DNA of 64,000 nucleotides from Kutzneria sp. 744 (GTDB lineage Bacteria; Actinomycetota; Actinomycetes; Mycobacteriales; Pseudonocardiaceae), in assembly GCF_000568255.1 (NCBI RefSeq), contig NZ_KK037166.1:2867518-2931517 (forward strand). The letters run 5' to 3'. The notes beneath the pieces are model-generated. The model ran no database searches, was not told the origin of the DNA, and was given only the letters and a program-made list of their open reading frames with translations. Numbering within the stretch: position 1 is the stretch's first letter; the number at the start of each line of letters is the position of its first letter. Shown here in pieces: positions 40,573 to 49,789 of the stretch. The translations under genes and the position numbers were made by a program.

Positions 40573-41724
40573 ATGTCTGTCAGAAAGCTGATTTTCGTGC
40601 TCGCCGGCGTGCTTGTTGTCGTGCTGGCGGCGACTTTCCTCATCGCTCGCTCGCTGAACGGGCCAACGGAGGCGAGCCGGCCGACCATCGCACCGAACGC
40701 CGTGCCCTACGCGTACATCACCGAGCGACAGTTCGTGCTCCGGCGCGGCGGGCAGACCATCGCCCAGGTCCCCCGCATCTTCGACGCCGCCGACGCGCTG
40801 AAGAACACCGTCGTCTGGACCCCGAGCGGCGACTACGTCGCCTTCCTGTCCGACGAGAACCTGCGCCAGGACGACGTCGCCAAGACGCAGCTGATCTCGG
40901 TCGACGCCCGCACCGGCGAGGTCCGGCGCTCACCCTGCCCGTACTGCTCGGATCTCGTGGCGACCGGCACGAACACGGTCATCGCCGACCGAGGGCTTTT
41001 CCTGCTGTCCTTCGACGTGGACACGGGGAAAGAACCGACAATGATCGGGCACAAGCTCCAGAACACCGTGCTGTTCCTCGCCGGCAGCAAGAACCGGATC
41101 TACACCCAGCAGTATCAGGCCATGGGCGCCGCGAACGCGATCCAGATCCGGTTCATCGACCCGAAGACGTGGACGACCACCACGCCCATGCTGCCGATAT
41201 CCTCCAACGAATACGCGCCGGTGGCCGCGACCAACGGCGATCCCGGCACGTTGGCCGTCGCCGCCGACCAGGGCTCGGGAACCTGCGTCGCCCGGTTCCC
41301 GATCCTCGTCACCGGCAACGACGGCGTGCAGACCGGCACCGACCTGTCCGCCGCCTATCCGTCCGGCTCCGACGACAACCCGGTAGAGGAAGGCATTCAG
41401 GTCACCGACCTGTGGTGGGACGCGAAAGGCGGCCTGCACGCGTCGATCTCCTCGTGGAAATGCGATGAGAGCAAGAGCGAGGAGTTCTCGAAGCGGCAGT
41501 ACGTCAGCCCGTCCGTCCTGTGGCGGCTGGACGGCAAGAAGTGGGTGAAGGAGGATTCCACGCCCGCGCTCAAGCTGCGCCCGCTGGACGGCGCCAAGCG
41601 CGTCGCCCTGACCTGCGCCACCGGTATGTACTGCCAGCTCAAGGACGTCTACGAGCTGGACGGCCCGACCAGGACCAAGATCGCCGACGGCGCGGTGTCG
41701 CTCTCGACGCCGCCGAAGGCGTGA
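40573..41724 (+). CDS. Membrane-anchored extracellular beta-propeller-like protein
   Basis: A 383-residue protein with a signal anchor (KLIFVLAGVLVVVLAATFLI, residues 5-24) and an external domain with repeated strand patterns (VVWTPSGDYVAFLSDENL, TQLISVDARTGEVRR, FLLSFDVDTGKEPT) that recall TolB-like propeller blades. The Cys pair CPYC and two later Cys may form disulfides. It is co-transcribed with the preceding gene. I do not recognise a named family. Confidence 0.65.
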   Translation: MSVRKLIFVLAGVLVVVLAATFLIARSLNGPTEASRPTIAPNAVPYAYITERQFVLRRGGQTIAQVPRIFDAADALKNTVVWTPSGDYVAFLSDENLRQDDVAKTQLISVDARTGEVRRSPCPYCSDLVATGTNTVIADRGLFLLSFDVDTGKEPTMIGHKLQNTVLFLAGSKNRIYTQQYQAMGAANAIQIRFIDPKTWTTTTPMLPISSNEYAPVAATNGDPGTLAVAADQGSGTCVARFPILVTGNDGVQTGTDLSAAYPSGSDDNPVEEGIQVTDLWWDAKGGLHASISSWKCDESKSEEFSKRQYVSPSVLWRLDGKKWVKEDSTPALKLRPLDGAKRVALTCATGMYCQLKDVYELDGPTRTKIADGAVSLSTPPKA

Positions 41725-41828
41725 CGCCCGCGTCGCCAAAAAACGTGAATGGGTCGACGTCGAGACTTGATGGCAGCGCGACGGGCCCTGCCTTAGGGTC
41801 GGGTGCAGGGACAACAGGGAGGACGTTG

Positions 41829-42218
41829 ATGACAGTCGTGCCGGAGTCGCACCTGGACCTGCTGGAGCGGCCGCTCTACGGCCACGTCGGCACCCGTCGC
41901 CCCGACGGGACCATCCAGGTCAACCCGATGTGGTTCCTGTGGGACGGCCAGCACATCCGGCTCACGCACACCACGACGCGGCAGAAGTACCGCAACATCG
42001 AGTTCGACCCGCACGTGTCGATGTCGATCAACGACCCGGACGCGCCGTACCGCTACCTGGAGGTGCGCGGCACCGTCGTCGAGATCGAGAAGGACCCGGA
42101 CGGGGAGCTCTTCCAGACGCTGGCCCGGCGCTACAGCCTGGACCGCCAGGGCCCGCCGCCGGACGCGGCGGACCGGGTGGTGCTGGTGGTGGCGCCGAGC
42201 GCGGTCAGCTTCCAGTAG
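41829..42218 (+). CDS. PPOX-class F420-dependent oxidoreductase (Rv1155-like)
   Basis: A 129-residue split-barrel protein: YGHVGTRRPDGTIQVNPMWF, RQKYRNIEFDPHVSMSINDP and YRYLEVRGTVVEI are family signatures of F420-binding Rv1155/DDN-related proteins. GGGAGG precedes ATG 41829. It stands as a single gene. The cofactor is probably F420; the substrate is unknown. Confidence 0.88.
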   Translation: MTVVPESHLDLLERPLYGHVGTRRPDGTIQVNPMWFLWDGQHIRLTHTTTRQKYRNIEFDPHVSMSINDPDAPYRYLEVRGTVVEIEKDPDGELFQTLARRYSLDRQGPPPDAADRVVLVVAPSAVSFQ

Positions 42219-43123
42219 GGGCGCCGTCGAGCAGTCGTTCGAGGGCGGCGGCGATGTGCGGCCGGTTCTGCCGGCCGCGCACGCAGGCCAGATAGTTCGG
42301 ATTGAGCACCGGCGACGCCGGTGTGTGCAGCACCCGTATCCGCCCGGCGGCGATGGCCGGTCGGGCCATGAAGCCGGGCACCACCGACAGCAGGCCGGTC
42401 TCCACCAGGGTGACGACCGACCGCATGTCCGCGATGGTCACGGCCGGGGCCGGCGGGGTGATCCCCCAGCAGGACCGGAAGTACCGCCGCGCCATGGGCA
42501 TCTCCTGGGAGAAGCCGACGAACCGCCGCTGCGACTCCGGGTCGTAGTCGGGCTCGTCGGCCGGCCCCACCAACACGAAATCCTCGTCGAACCAGTGCGC
42601 GGAAGGGGGAAGCTGGGATTCCGCGGGCGCGCCCTTCGATTCTTTGTGGACGACGGGCGAGAGTCGAACTTTTTCGGTCAAGCAAGGGCGGGCCACCAGC
42701 TCGGGGTGAGGACGCCCGATCCCCCAAGCTGGAGGGGTCATGCCCTTCGGGCCACCAAGCCGGCGCCAAACAGCGGGCCCCGACCCAGCTGGGTCCAGGC
42801 TGGCCCCCGGGCGGTGGACCCCAGCGCCAGCGGCACCGCGGTAGGAAACGCTGTCGCGCCGTCCGTCGATCACGGTGTCGAGCTGTCGAAGACGCCCGCG
42901 ATGTCCGCGGCCAGGGCGTGCCCGGCCCGGTCGGCGCGATGCCCCGGCCCGACCGCGTGAACAGCGGCCGGCCGGCAACGGCCTCGGCCAGCCGCAGGTG
43001 GTGGGAGATCGTCGGCTGGGAGGTCTGGAGCTGCTCGGCCGCGCGAGTCACTCCCCCGCTGCGATAGACGGCGAGGAACGAGCGCAGAGCGACGAGCTCC
43101 TGCGAGCTGAACACGAGCCACAC
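42205..43123 (-). pseudogene. LysR-family regulator, broken by frameshifts and an internal replacement
   Basis: The N-terminal HTH is intact (LVALRSFLAVYRSGGVTRAA, TSQPTISHHLRLAEAVAG). The continuation HALAADIAGVFDS is found in a second frame and LDTVIDGRRDSVS in a third. The C-terminal effector-domain end (FDEDFVLVGPADEPDY, VETGLLSVVPGFMARPA) is readable from about 42600 down to 42205. Between about 42640 and 42840 an unrelated stretch replaces roughly 65 residues of the effector domain. At least two frameshifts plus the replacement make it non-functional. It overlaps the end of the F420 gene by 14 bp and is divergent from the aldehyde dehydrogenase operon it presumably once controlled. Confidence 0.8.
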
Positions 43124-43146
43124 CCTAACAACCCGAGGAGAAACGC

Positions 43147-44583
43147 GTGGCCCGCAACCATGTCGACGGCCGGTGGCTGGACGGCGACCGACGCGCCGAG
43201 TCGCTCAGCCCGGCGACCGGCAAGCCACTCGGCACGTACGCGGACGGCGGCGCGCGGGAGGCCTCCGCGGCCGTCGCGGCGGCCCGGAAGGCCTTTGACA
43301 GCACGGAATGGCCGCACGACCGGCAGCTGCGAGCCCGGGTGCTGCGCGAGATGGCCGATGCGCTGGAGGCGCGCCGGGACGAGGTGATCACATCGCTGGC
43401 CGTGGAGAACGGGAAGATCCTCGGCGAGGCGACGTTCGAGGTGGACCTCGCGATCCCGAAGCTGCGCTACTACTCGGGACTGGCTCTGTCGGATCTCGGT
43501 GCGGCGGCTGAGGTTTCGCCGGACGTGTACTCGTTGTCGCTGCGGCAGCCCATGGGCGTGGCGGCGGTGATTGTGCCGTGGAACTCCCCCGTCGTGCTGT
43601 CGATCCGGTCCGTCGCGCCGGCGTTGGCCGCGGGATGCACGGTGGCCATGAAGATGCCGGGACAGACCGGGCTGACCAACGGGCTGCTGCTGGAGATTTT
43701 GACGTCGGCGCCCAGCTTGCCGGCGGGGGTGCTGAATTCCTTCACGGAGTCGGGCAACGAGGGCGCCCCGGTGCTGGTCCGCGATCCCCACGTGGACGTG
43801 ATCAGCTACACCGGCAGCACCACGGTCGGCCGGCAGATCATGCGGGACACCGCCGACAACCTCACGCCGGTTTCCCTTGAACTGGGCGGAAAGACGCCCA
43901 TGGTGGTGTTCGACGACGCCGATCTCGACGCCGCGGCGCCCGTGCTGACCGCGGGAATCACCACCTTCGCCGGCCAGTTCTGCATGGCTGGCAGCCGGAT
44001 CCTGGCCCAGCGCGGCATAGCCGACGAGCTGCGGGAACGGCTGGCCGCTTCGTTGCGTGCGGTGCGGGTCGGCCCCGGCGACGACCCTTCGAGCGGCATG
44101 GGGCCGATGATCGACAAGGCCAACGTGGAGCGGGTCTCCCGGTTCGTTGAGTCCACTCTGGACTATGCGACGCCGATCGTGCGCGGTGGTGTGCCGACGG
44201 ATGCCGATCTGGCCGACGGCGCCTACTTCCGGCCGGCACTGCTCGCCGTGTCCGGAACCGACAATCCGCTGGTGCAGCAGGAGGTCTTCGGCCCGGTCGG
44301 CACGTTCGAGGTGTTCGACACCGAGGACGAGGCCGTGAAGCTGGCCAATGCCACCGAGTTCGGGCTGGCGGCCAGCGTGTGGAGCCGGGACGTCGACCGA
44401 CCGCTGCGGGTCGCGCGGCGCATCGACGCCGGCACCGTGTGGACCAACGCCTGGGGCATGGTCAACGACCAGTTCGAGGAGGGCGGCTTCAAGCACAGCG
44501 GCACGGGCCGGCTCAACGGGCTGCGCGCGCTGGCCGAGTTCCAGGAGATCAAGCACCTGATGCAGCCAGTGAGGAAGGGATAG
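43147..44583 (+). CDS. Aldehyde dehydrogenase family protein
   Basis: A 478-residue NAD(P)-dependent aldehyde dehydrogenase. The catalytic Cys is in FAGQFCMAGSRI, the general-base Glu in SLELGGKTPM, and the cofactor motif is FTGS-like (SYTGSTTVGRQI). VIVPWNSPVVLS is a variant of the IxPWNFPxxL motif. GTG 43147 follows GAGGAG. It heads a three-gene operon with a second aldehyde dehydrogenase and an O-methyltransferase, suggesting catabolism or remodelling of an aromatic aldehyde. Confidence 0.9.
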   Translation: MARNHVDGRWLDGDRRAESLSPATGKPLGTYADGGAREASAAVAAARKAFDSTEWPHDRQLRARVLREMADALEARRDEVITSLAVENGKILGEATFEVDLAIPKLRYYSGLALSDLGAAAEVSPDVYSLSLRQPMGVAAVIVPWNSPVVLSIRSVAPALAAGCTVAMKMPGQTGLTNGLLLEILTSAPSLPAGVLNSFTESGNEGAPVLVRDPHVDVISYTGSTTVGRQIMRDTADNLTPVSLELGGKTPMVVFDDADLDAAAPVLTAGITTFAGQFCMAGSRILAQRGIADELRERLAASLRAVRVGPGDDPSSGMGPMIDKANVERVSRFVESTLDYATPIVRGGVPTDADLADGAYFRPALLAVSGTDNPLVQQEVFGPVGTFEVFDTEDEAVKLANATEFGLAASVWSRDVDRPLRVARRIDAGTVWTNAWGMVNDQFEEGGFKHSGTGRLNGLRALAEFQEIKHLMQPVRKG

Positions 44584-44587
44584 CCAG

Positions 44588-46048
44588 ATGTACCAGCTCG
44601 TCGACGGCGACCGGACCGCCCGTGCCATCTACTCGGGCGGCTGGCGGCCGGCCACGTCCTCCGTCGAGGTGACCGAGAAAGCCACCGGCAAGGCGCTCTT
44701 CGACGCCGGTGTCGCCACCCGTGACGACGTGGCCGCCGCCGCGGAGTCGGCCCTCGCCGCGCAACCGGCGTGGGCGGCCACCCTGCCCCAGGACCGGGCC
44801 GCGATCCTGTACCGGGCGGCCGATCTCATCCAGCGGCACGCCGAGGAGATCACCTGGTGGGTGCAGCGGGAAACCGGCGGCACCGCGATGAAGGCCGGCT
44901 TCGAGATCTTCAATGCCGGCACCGAGCTGCGGCAGGCGGCCGCGCTGTGCCTGGCCGCCGACGGGCACACGCTGCCCAGCACCGTTCCGGGCCGAACGAA
45001 CTTCGCCCGGCGGGTGCCGCTCGGCGTCGTCGGCATCATCACGCCGTGGAACTTCCCCATGCTGCTGGCGATGCGGGCCCTCGCACCGGCCCTGGCCCTG
45101 GGCAACGCCGTGCTGTTCAAGCCGGACGTGAACACCCCGGTCACTGGCGGCGTGCTGCTGGCCCGGATCTTCGAGGACGCCGGCCTGCCGGCCGACGTCC
45201 TGCACGTGCTGCCCGGCGACGGCGTCACCGGCGCGGCCGTGGTGGAGGCGCCTCAGGTCCGGATGATCTCGTTCACCGGCTCCACCGCCACCGGTCGGCT
45301 CGTCGGCCAGACCGCCGGCCGGCTGCTCAAGAAGGTGCAGCTGGAGTTGGGCGGCAACAACGCGTTCATCGTGCTCGACGACGCCGATGTGCCGGCGGCG
45401 GCCAAGGCCGGGGCGTGGGGTGCTTTCTTCCACCAGGGCCAGGTGTGCATGGCCGCCAGCCGGCATCTCGTGCACCGGTCCGTGGCCGAAGACTACATCG
45501 AGGCGCTGGCCGCCGAGGCGTCCCGGCTGAAGGTGGGCGATCCGACCGATCCGACGGTCCACATCGGACCGATCATCAACGAGCGGCAGCTGGCCAAGGT
45601 GTCCGACATCGTCGACAGCACCGTGGCGGCCGGGGCTCGCACCGTGACCGGCGGCACGGCCAACGCCCCGTTCTACCGGCCGACCGTGCTCAGCGAGGTC
45701 ACCCCGGGCATGCCCGCGTTCGAGGAGGAGATCTTCGGCCCGGTCGCGCCGGTCGTCGTGTTCGACAGCGAGGAGGAGGCCGTCGAGCTGGCCAATCGCA
45801 CCGAGTACGGCCTCACCGCGGGGATCTACACCGGTTCCACCTCGCGTGGGCTGTCCATCGCCGGGCGACTGCGGACCGGCATGGTGCACATCGGGGACCA
45901 GACCATCAACGACGAGCCGCACATTCCCCTCGGCGGCACCGGCTCCTCCGGCACCGGCGGCCGCTTCGGCGGCGTGGCCAACGTCGAGGAGTTCACCGAG
46001 TGGCGCTGGTTCACCGTGCAGGAGCAGCAGACCGGGCTGCCCTACTGA
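44588..46048 (+). CDS. Aldehyde dehydrogenase, benzaldehyde-dehydrogenase-like
   Basis: A 486-residue aldehyde dehydrogenase with Cys in GQVCMAASRHLV, Glu in QLELGGNNAF, and IITPWNFPMLLAMRA. The C-terminal text GGVANVEEFTEWRWFTVQ and the INDEPHIPLGGTGSSG block are typical of benzaldehyde/vanillin dehydrogenases (XylC/Vdh-like). The start lies 4 bp after the previous stop. Two different aldehyde dehydrogenases in a row suggest sequential or alternative aldehyde substrates. Confidence 0.9.
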   Translation: MYQLVDGDRTARAIYSGGWRPATSSVEVTEKATGKALFDAGVATRDDVAAAAESALAAQPAWAATLPQDRAAILYRAADLIQRHAEEITWWVQRETGGTAMKAGFEIFNAGTELRQAAALCLAADGHTLPSTVPGRTNFARRVPLGVVGIITPWNFPMLLAMRALAPALALGNAVLFKPDVNTPVTGGVLLARIFEDAGLPADVLHVLPGDGVTGAAVVEAPQVRMISFTGSTATGRLVGQTAGRLLKKVQLELGGNNAFIVLDDADVPAAAKAGAWGAFFHQGQVCMAASRHLVHRSVAEDYIEALAAEASRLKVGDPTDPTVHIGPIINERQLAKVSDIVDSTVAAGARTVTGGTANAPFYRPTVLSEVTPGMPAFEEEIFGPVAPVVVFDSEEEAVELANRTEYGLTAGIYTGSTSRGLSIAGRLRTGMVHIGDQTINDEPHIPLGGTGSSGTGGRFGGVANVEEFTEWRWFTVQEQQTGLPY

Positions 46049-46058
46049 GGTAGCCTCG

Positions 46059-47026
46059 ATGGCCATGGGCCAACCGTCGATCATGTCCTTGGCCGATCTG
46101 GCCACTCCCATGGCCATTCGGGTGGCCGCGACCTTGAACCTGGTGGACCGCGCCGGCGACGGCGCCACCGCCGAGCGGCTCGCCGCCGACACCGGCACCT
46201 CCGCCCCGATCTTGCGCCGCCTGCTCGACCATCTCGTCACCGTCGGCCTCTTCACCTGCGAGTCCGACCGCTACCGCCCGACCGATCTCGGCGCACAACT
46301 GGCCGAGTTCAAGCCCCTGCTCGACATCAACCGGGCCGGCGGGCGCGCCGATCTGGCGTTCGTGGATCTGCTGCACACGATCACCACCGGCGCGTCCGCC
46401 TACACCCACCGCTACGGCCGCGAGTTCTGGGCCGACCTCGACGCCCATCCCCCGCTGCGCCGCTCTTTCGACGCCCAGATGGCGTGGCGGTTCGAGAACC
46501 ACGTCTCCCTCATCGCCGCCAACTTTCCCTTGGGGGCCGTTACCCTAAAAAAATCGACGCCGGCGGTGGCGACGGCAACCTGTTGTGCGCCATCCTCTCC
46601 GCGTATCCCGGCGTCCGCGGCACCGTGGTCGACCTTGCTCCCACCACCGCCCCCGCCCTGGCCCGCTTCGCCGCCGCCGGCGTGAGCGACCGCGGGCATT
46701 CCGTGCCCGGCAGCTTCTTCGAGCCCCTCCCCGCCGGGGCCGACGCCTACATCCTGTCCGACATCCTGCACGACTGGGACGACGACCACTGCCGCACCAT
46801 CCTCAGCCGCTGCCGTGACGCCGCCGGCCCCCACGGCGCCATCATCGTCATCGAGCCCTTGCTATCCACCGCCGGCACCGCCATGGACCTGTTCATGCTC
46901 ATGTGCTTCGGCGGCCGCGAGCGCACCATCGAGGAGTTGGCCGCCCTGGCCGCCTCCTGCGGTCTCACCCTTCGGGGTTCCACTCCCGTCTCGGCAGGCC
47001 GAACCGCCCTGCAACTCAGTGTCTAG
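46059..47026 (+). pseudogene. O-methyltransferase split by a -1 frameshift at an A7 run (possible recoding)
   Basis: The first frame, from ATG 46059 (GAGG 8 bases upstream), encodes the dimerisation domain of a plant-type/actinobacterial O-methyltransferase (SLADLATPMAIRVAATLNLV, ILRRLLDHLVTVGLF). The SAM-binding domain (IDAGGGDGNLLCAILSAYPG, DAYILSDILHDWDDD, GAIIVIEPLL) continues in the -1 frame to 47026. The junction contains AAAAAAA at 46547-46553, phased exactly as the slippery heptamer A-AAA-AAA. A shift there would yield about 322 residues, normal for the family. Without it, translation ends at 46685. A one-base deletion in this run or in the nearby G run is the plain alternative. Confidence 0.75.
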
Positions 47027-47888
47027 TGGCTCGGACCCGGTCGTAGATCTCGCGCAGCCAGGGCTCTCGCACCGCCGGCATCCTTGTCAGCGTGTCAAGG
47101 AAGAGGTCGATGTCCGGCTCGAACGGAAACCAGGGCCCCGGCGGCGTGTCCTCGTCCCTGTCCTGGACGAGCGGGAGCCCCAGCCAGCGCACCATCGCAG
47201 GCGGCATCGACACTTCCTCGACGCTCACCATCCTCGGCTCCCCGGTTGGAAGCAGCACCGCCAGCGCCGGCGCGAAGACCTTCTCCCACAGTCCACTCGG
47301 GACGGTCAGTGGCGCTCCGCCCGAGGCCGCCACCAGGTGGGCCAGTGCGATCCCCACCTCCGCCTCCCAGCGCGGATCCCACTTTCCCTCCGCCGTCACC
47401 GGCGGGATGTCCGTCTCCTCCACCGGCCGCTCCGCGCTCGGCACCGCCCGCACCGCTTCCGGGTGCAGCCACACCGCTTGCCACATCGCGCAGTCGTCGA
47501 TCCTCGTCGCCACCGGCGCTCCACACCGCTCACACGCCAGGTTCGGGCCTTCCCGCCCGTCCACGCCTTAGCAGTAGCCGTCGAGCCGCTCCGGGATCAG
47601 CCTCATCCCCCGGCCGTCTCCCGGCGCGATCACCGCCCCCCCCGCCCCGTACGACAGGCTGTACACCGGCGCGTACACACCCCTCGCCGCCGCTTCCTCT
47701 TCCCCCACCTCGTCCCACTTCCGCCACGGCGGCCCCCACGGCTTCGGGTCCACCGCGTACGTCCCCTGCTCCATCAGCGCCGGCAGCAGGTCGTGCCGGT
47801 AGTGCTGATGCGCATGGCCCGGCAGCGGCACTTCCGTCAGCCGCGCCGTCAGCTCCGCCTCGCACCCCGCGCACTCGAACACCGCCAT
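47016..47888 (-). pseudogene. Conserved zinc-ribbon-type protein interrupted by an in-frame TAA
   Basis: Two halves lie in the same frame. Residues 1-106 (MAVFECAGCEAELTARLTEV to RLDGYC) end at TAA 47568-47570, and the text resumes with VDGREGPNLACERCGAPVAT and runs to 47016. My recollection of Streptomyces relatives is a single protein of about 290 residues with a Cys-Gly at this point, so the TAA replaces a Cys codon. CxxC pairs occur in both halves. A GTG at 47564 could restart translation. The function is unknown. The C-terminal end overlaps the O-methyltransferase gene convergently by 11 bp. Confidence 0.7.
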
Positions 47889-48143
47889 GCCCCGGATTCT
47901 CCCCTCTGGCCATCGCACCCCCAACCGAAATACCACCGCACGAAAAAGCGTGGCCGGGCAACAGGATCCGGTGCCCGCCACGCCGGTTTCGGTCAGTCCT
48001 GCTACTGCGCCATAAATGTCGGGTCAGCACCTCGATGAAGGGATCAACCTCCTCCGGGCCGATCTCCTCCGGCTCCCGGTTCATCGAATCGTGGTCGATG
48101 CGGTTGCGGATGGCTCTCCTCCCACACCGACCGCGGCGAGAAG

Positions 48144-49592
48144 CTCAGACTCAACCGGTCGTCGCAACACCGGCTCATTGGGAGAGTAGCAGTTCGTTCA
48201 GCGCTTCGGCCGGTGTCTTCCAGCCCAGTGTCTTACGTGGACGGTTGTTGAGCACGGCGGCAACGGCATCGAGCTCGTCGCGACCCCAGCGGGCCAGGTC
48301 AGTGCCCTTCGGAAAATACTGTCGCAGCAAGCCATTCGTGTTCTCGTTGGTGCCCCGTTGCCACGGACTGTGCGGATCAGCGAAGAAGATCCGCAGGCCG
48401 GTGTCGATCGTCAACTGGGCATGCTGGGCCAATTCCTTGCCTCGGTCCCATGTCAGTGTCCGGCGCAGTTGCTCGGGCAGCGCTGTGATCGTTGCGGCGA
48501 TCGCGTTCCGGACAGCTTCGGCGCCGCGGCCGGCCAACGCCGGGCCGTTGTGCGCGCGCGGACCGTGGCCATACCCCTGCATACGAGGAAGATGTAGCAG
48601 CAGCGTAAACCTGGTGGTCCGCTCGACCAGAGTGCCGATCGCGGAGCTGTTCAAGCCGATGATCAGATCTCCCTCCCAGTTCCCGGCAACCGTGCGGTCC
48701 TCCACCTCGACCGGCCTCTCGCTGATCATGAGATCGGTTGTCACGTGACCGCTTGCCCGTCGACGGGCACGGGAACGAGGAACGCGCAGTGCCCGGCCGG
48801 TGCGCAGACAGGCAACCAGCTCACGTTCGAGCGCGCCGCGGCCGGGAACGTAGAGCGCCCGGTAGACCGCCTCGTGCGAGATACGCATGGACTCGTCGTA
48901 CGGGAAATCTTCCTTCAGCCGCTGGGAGATCTGCTCTGGGCTCCACGCGTTGACCCATCGCCGGTCCTGACGCCGTGGCTTGTTCCGCCCCTTCCAAGGC
49001 GCTGTCCCCGGCCCCACCACAGATGTCCCGTCCAGCCGGCGAACCTGGCCGCAGAGCCGCTCCTGCACGTACCCGCGCAACGGTTCATTGTCGGCTAGCT
49101 TCGAGGCTTTTGGCCGGCGAGCACGACGCTCGGCATGCCATTGCGCGGTCGAGGCCTTGTAGTCGAGGTTGTAGGTTCGGGTCGATGCGTTGCGCCGCAA
49201 CTCGCGCGAGATCGTCGAAGCATCACGCCCGAGTTGTCGAGCAATCTCACGAACGCCAACGCCTTGCGCACGCAAGATCGCGATGTCCTCTCGTTCAGCG
49301 AAGGACAAGTACCGGCCCGACACCGTCGGAGGAAGAGCTGGATTCACGCCGCCAGCGTGACGGAACCATCTGAACGCGACCGGTCCCGACACGCCGGCCT
49401 TCGTAGCCGCGTCCTCGGTCTTCTCGCCTCGCGCGATCGCAGCCCAAAACCTGACTCGATCCTCGCGCCATGCCACCGTTGGACGCCCAGGCGACGGCAT
49501 CTGACCGCGGTACTCACGCGCCAGTTTCTGCTTCAATCCGGCCATCACAAACCCCTGACGTCGAGGTGTTGCGACGACCAGTTGAATCCACC
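48144..49592 (-). mobile_element. IS30-family insertion sequence, complete (about 1.45 kb)
   Basis: The terminal inverted repeats are at 48147-48171 and 49565-49589 and match at 22 of 25 positions, sharing GGTCGTCGCAACACC exactly. The sequence AAG flanks both sides (48141-48143 and 49593-49595) as a 3-bp target duplication. Joining the flanks recreates GAGAAGAACTCC, as in the intact immunity paralogue, which supports these borders. One transposase gene fills the element. Confidence 0.85.
48175..49545 (-). CDS. IS30-family transposase
   Basis: A 456-residue DDE transposase. An N-terminal HTH region contains YLSFAEREDIAILRAQGVGV and REIARQLGRDASTISRELRR. The catalytic residues lie in NWEGDLIIG (D), LTWDRGKELAQH (D) and QRGTNENTNGLLRQYFPKG (E). 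ATG 49545 is the first supported start; in-frame sequence upstream lies outside the family. The gene appears intact, so the element could be active. Confidence 0.92.
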   Translation of the reverse strand: MAGLKQKLAREYRGQMPSPGRPTVAWREDRVRFWAAIARGEKTEDAATKAGVSGPVAFRWFRHAGGVNPALPPTVSGRYLSFAEREDIAILRAQGVGVREIARQLGRDASTISRELRRNASTRTYNLDYKASTAQWHAERRARRPKASKLADNEPLRGYVQERLCGQVRRLDGTSVVGPGTAPWKGRNKPRRQDRRWVNAWSPEQISQRLKEDFPYDESMRISHEAVYRALYVPGRGALERELVACLRTGRALRVPRSRARRRASGHVTTDLMISERPVEVEDRTVAGNWEGDLIIGLNSSAIGTLVERTTRFTLLLHLPRMQGYGHGPRAHNGPALAGRGAEAVRNAIAATITALPEQLRRTLTWDRGKELAQHAQLTIDTGLRIFFADPHSPWQRGTNENTNGLLRQYFPKGTDLARWGRDELDAVAAVLNNRPRKTLGWKTPAEALNELLLSQ

Positions 49593-49789
49593 AAGAACTC
49601 CTCGTCGGGGTAGGCCTCCACCAGGCCCCGCCCCGTAGGGCCGCTCCCTTCGGCGACCAGAAATAGCTTCTCCAGCGAAAGTTGTCCGACACCACGAACG
49701 GCGCCGGGCATCTCAACGGGAACCGCTATTACACCCAGCCGTGCCGGTCGTGCCAGTTCTCCTGGAAGCATCAGGTGAGCTGCTCCGAC

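Larger units (their letters stand above)
48011..49690 (-). pseudogene. Immunity-like gene (copy B) split by the IS30 element
   Basis: Removing 48144-49592 plus one target copy joins the right-hand piece (LEKLFLVAEGSGPTGRGLVE, then PDEEF, 49593-49690) to the left-hand piece (FSPRSVWEES, then after a frameshift DSMNREPEEIGPEEVDPF and EVLTR, 48011-48143). The result is a close relative of the intact gene at 50123-50389 (YYLIV...GLVR, EEFFSPRLVWEKS, GSMNRDAERI, AEVLTRR). The copy is dead because of the insertion and the frameshift. The gap 47889-48010 holds no gene. Confidence 0.7.

Noticed and set aside
42640-42670. GCGAGAGTCGAAC, similar to a tRNA T-loop complement.
   Set aside because: The flanking five-base stem does not pair and no acceptor or anticodon arm can be drawn.
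43300-43520. Short forward frames inside the aldehyde dehydrogenase gene.
   Set aside because: They are out-of-frame readings of a gene with intact catalytic motifs.
47568-47570. Stop in place of Cys considered as selenocysteine recoding.
   Set aside because: The codon is TAA, not TGA, so selenocysteine insertion does not apply.
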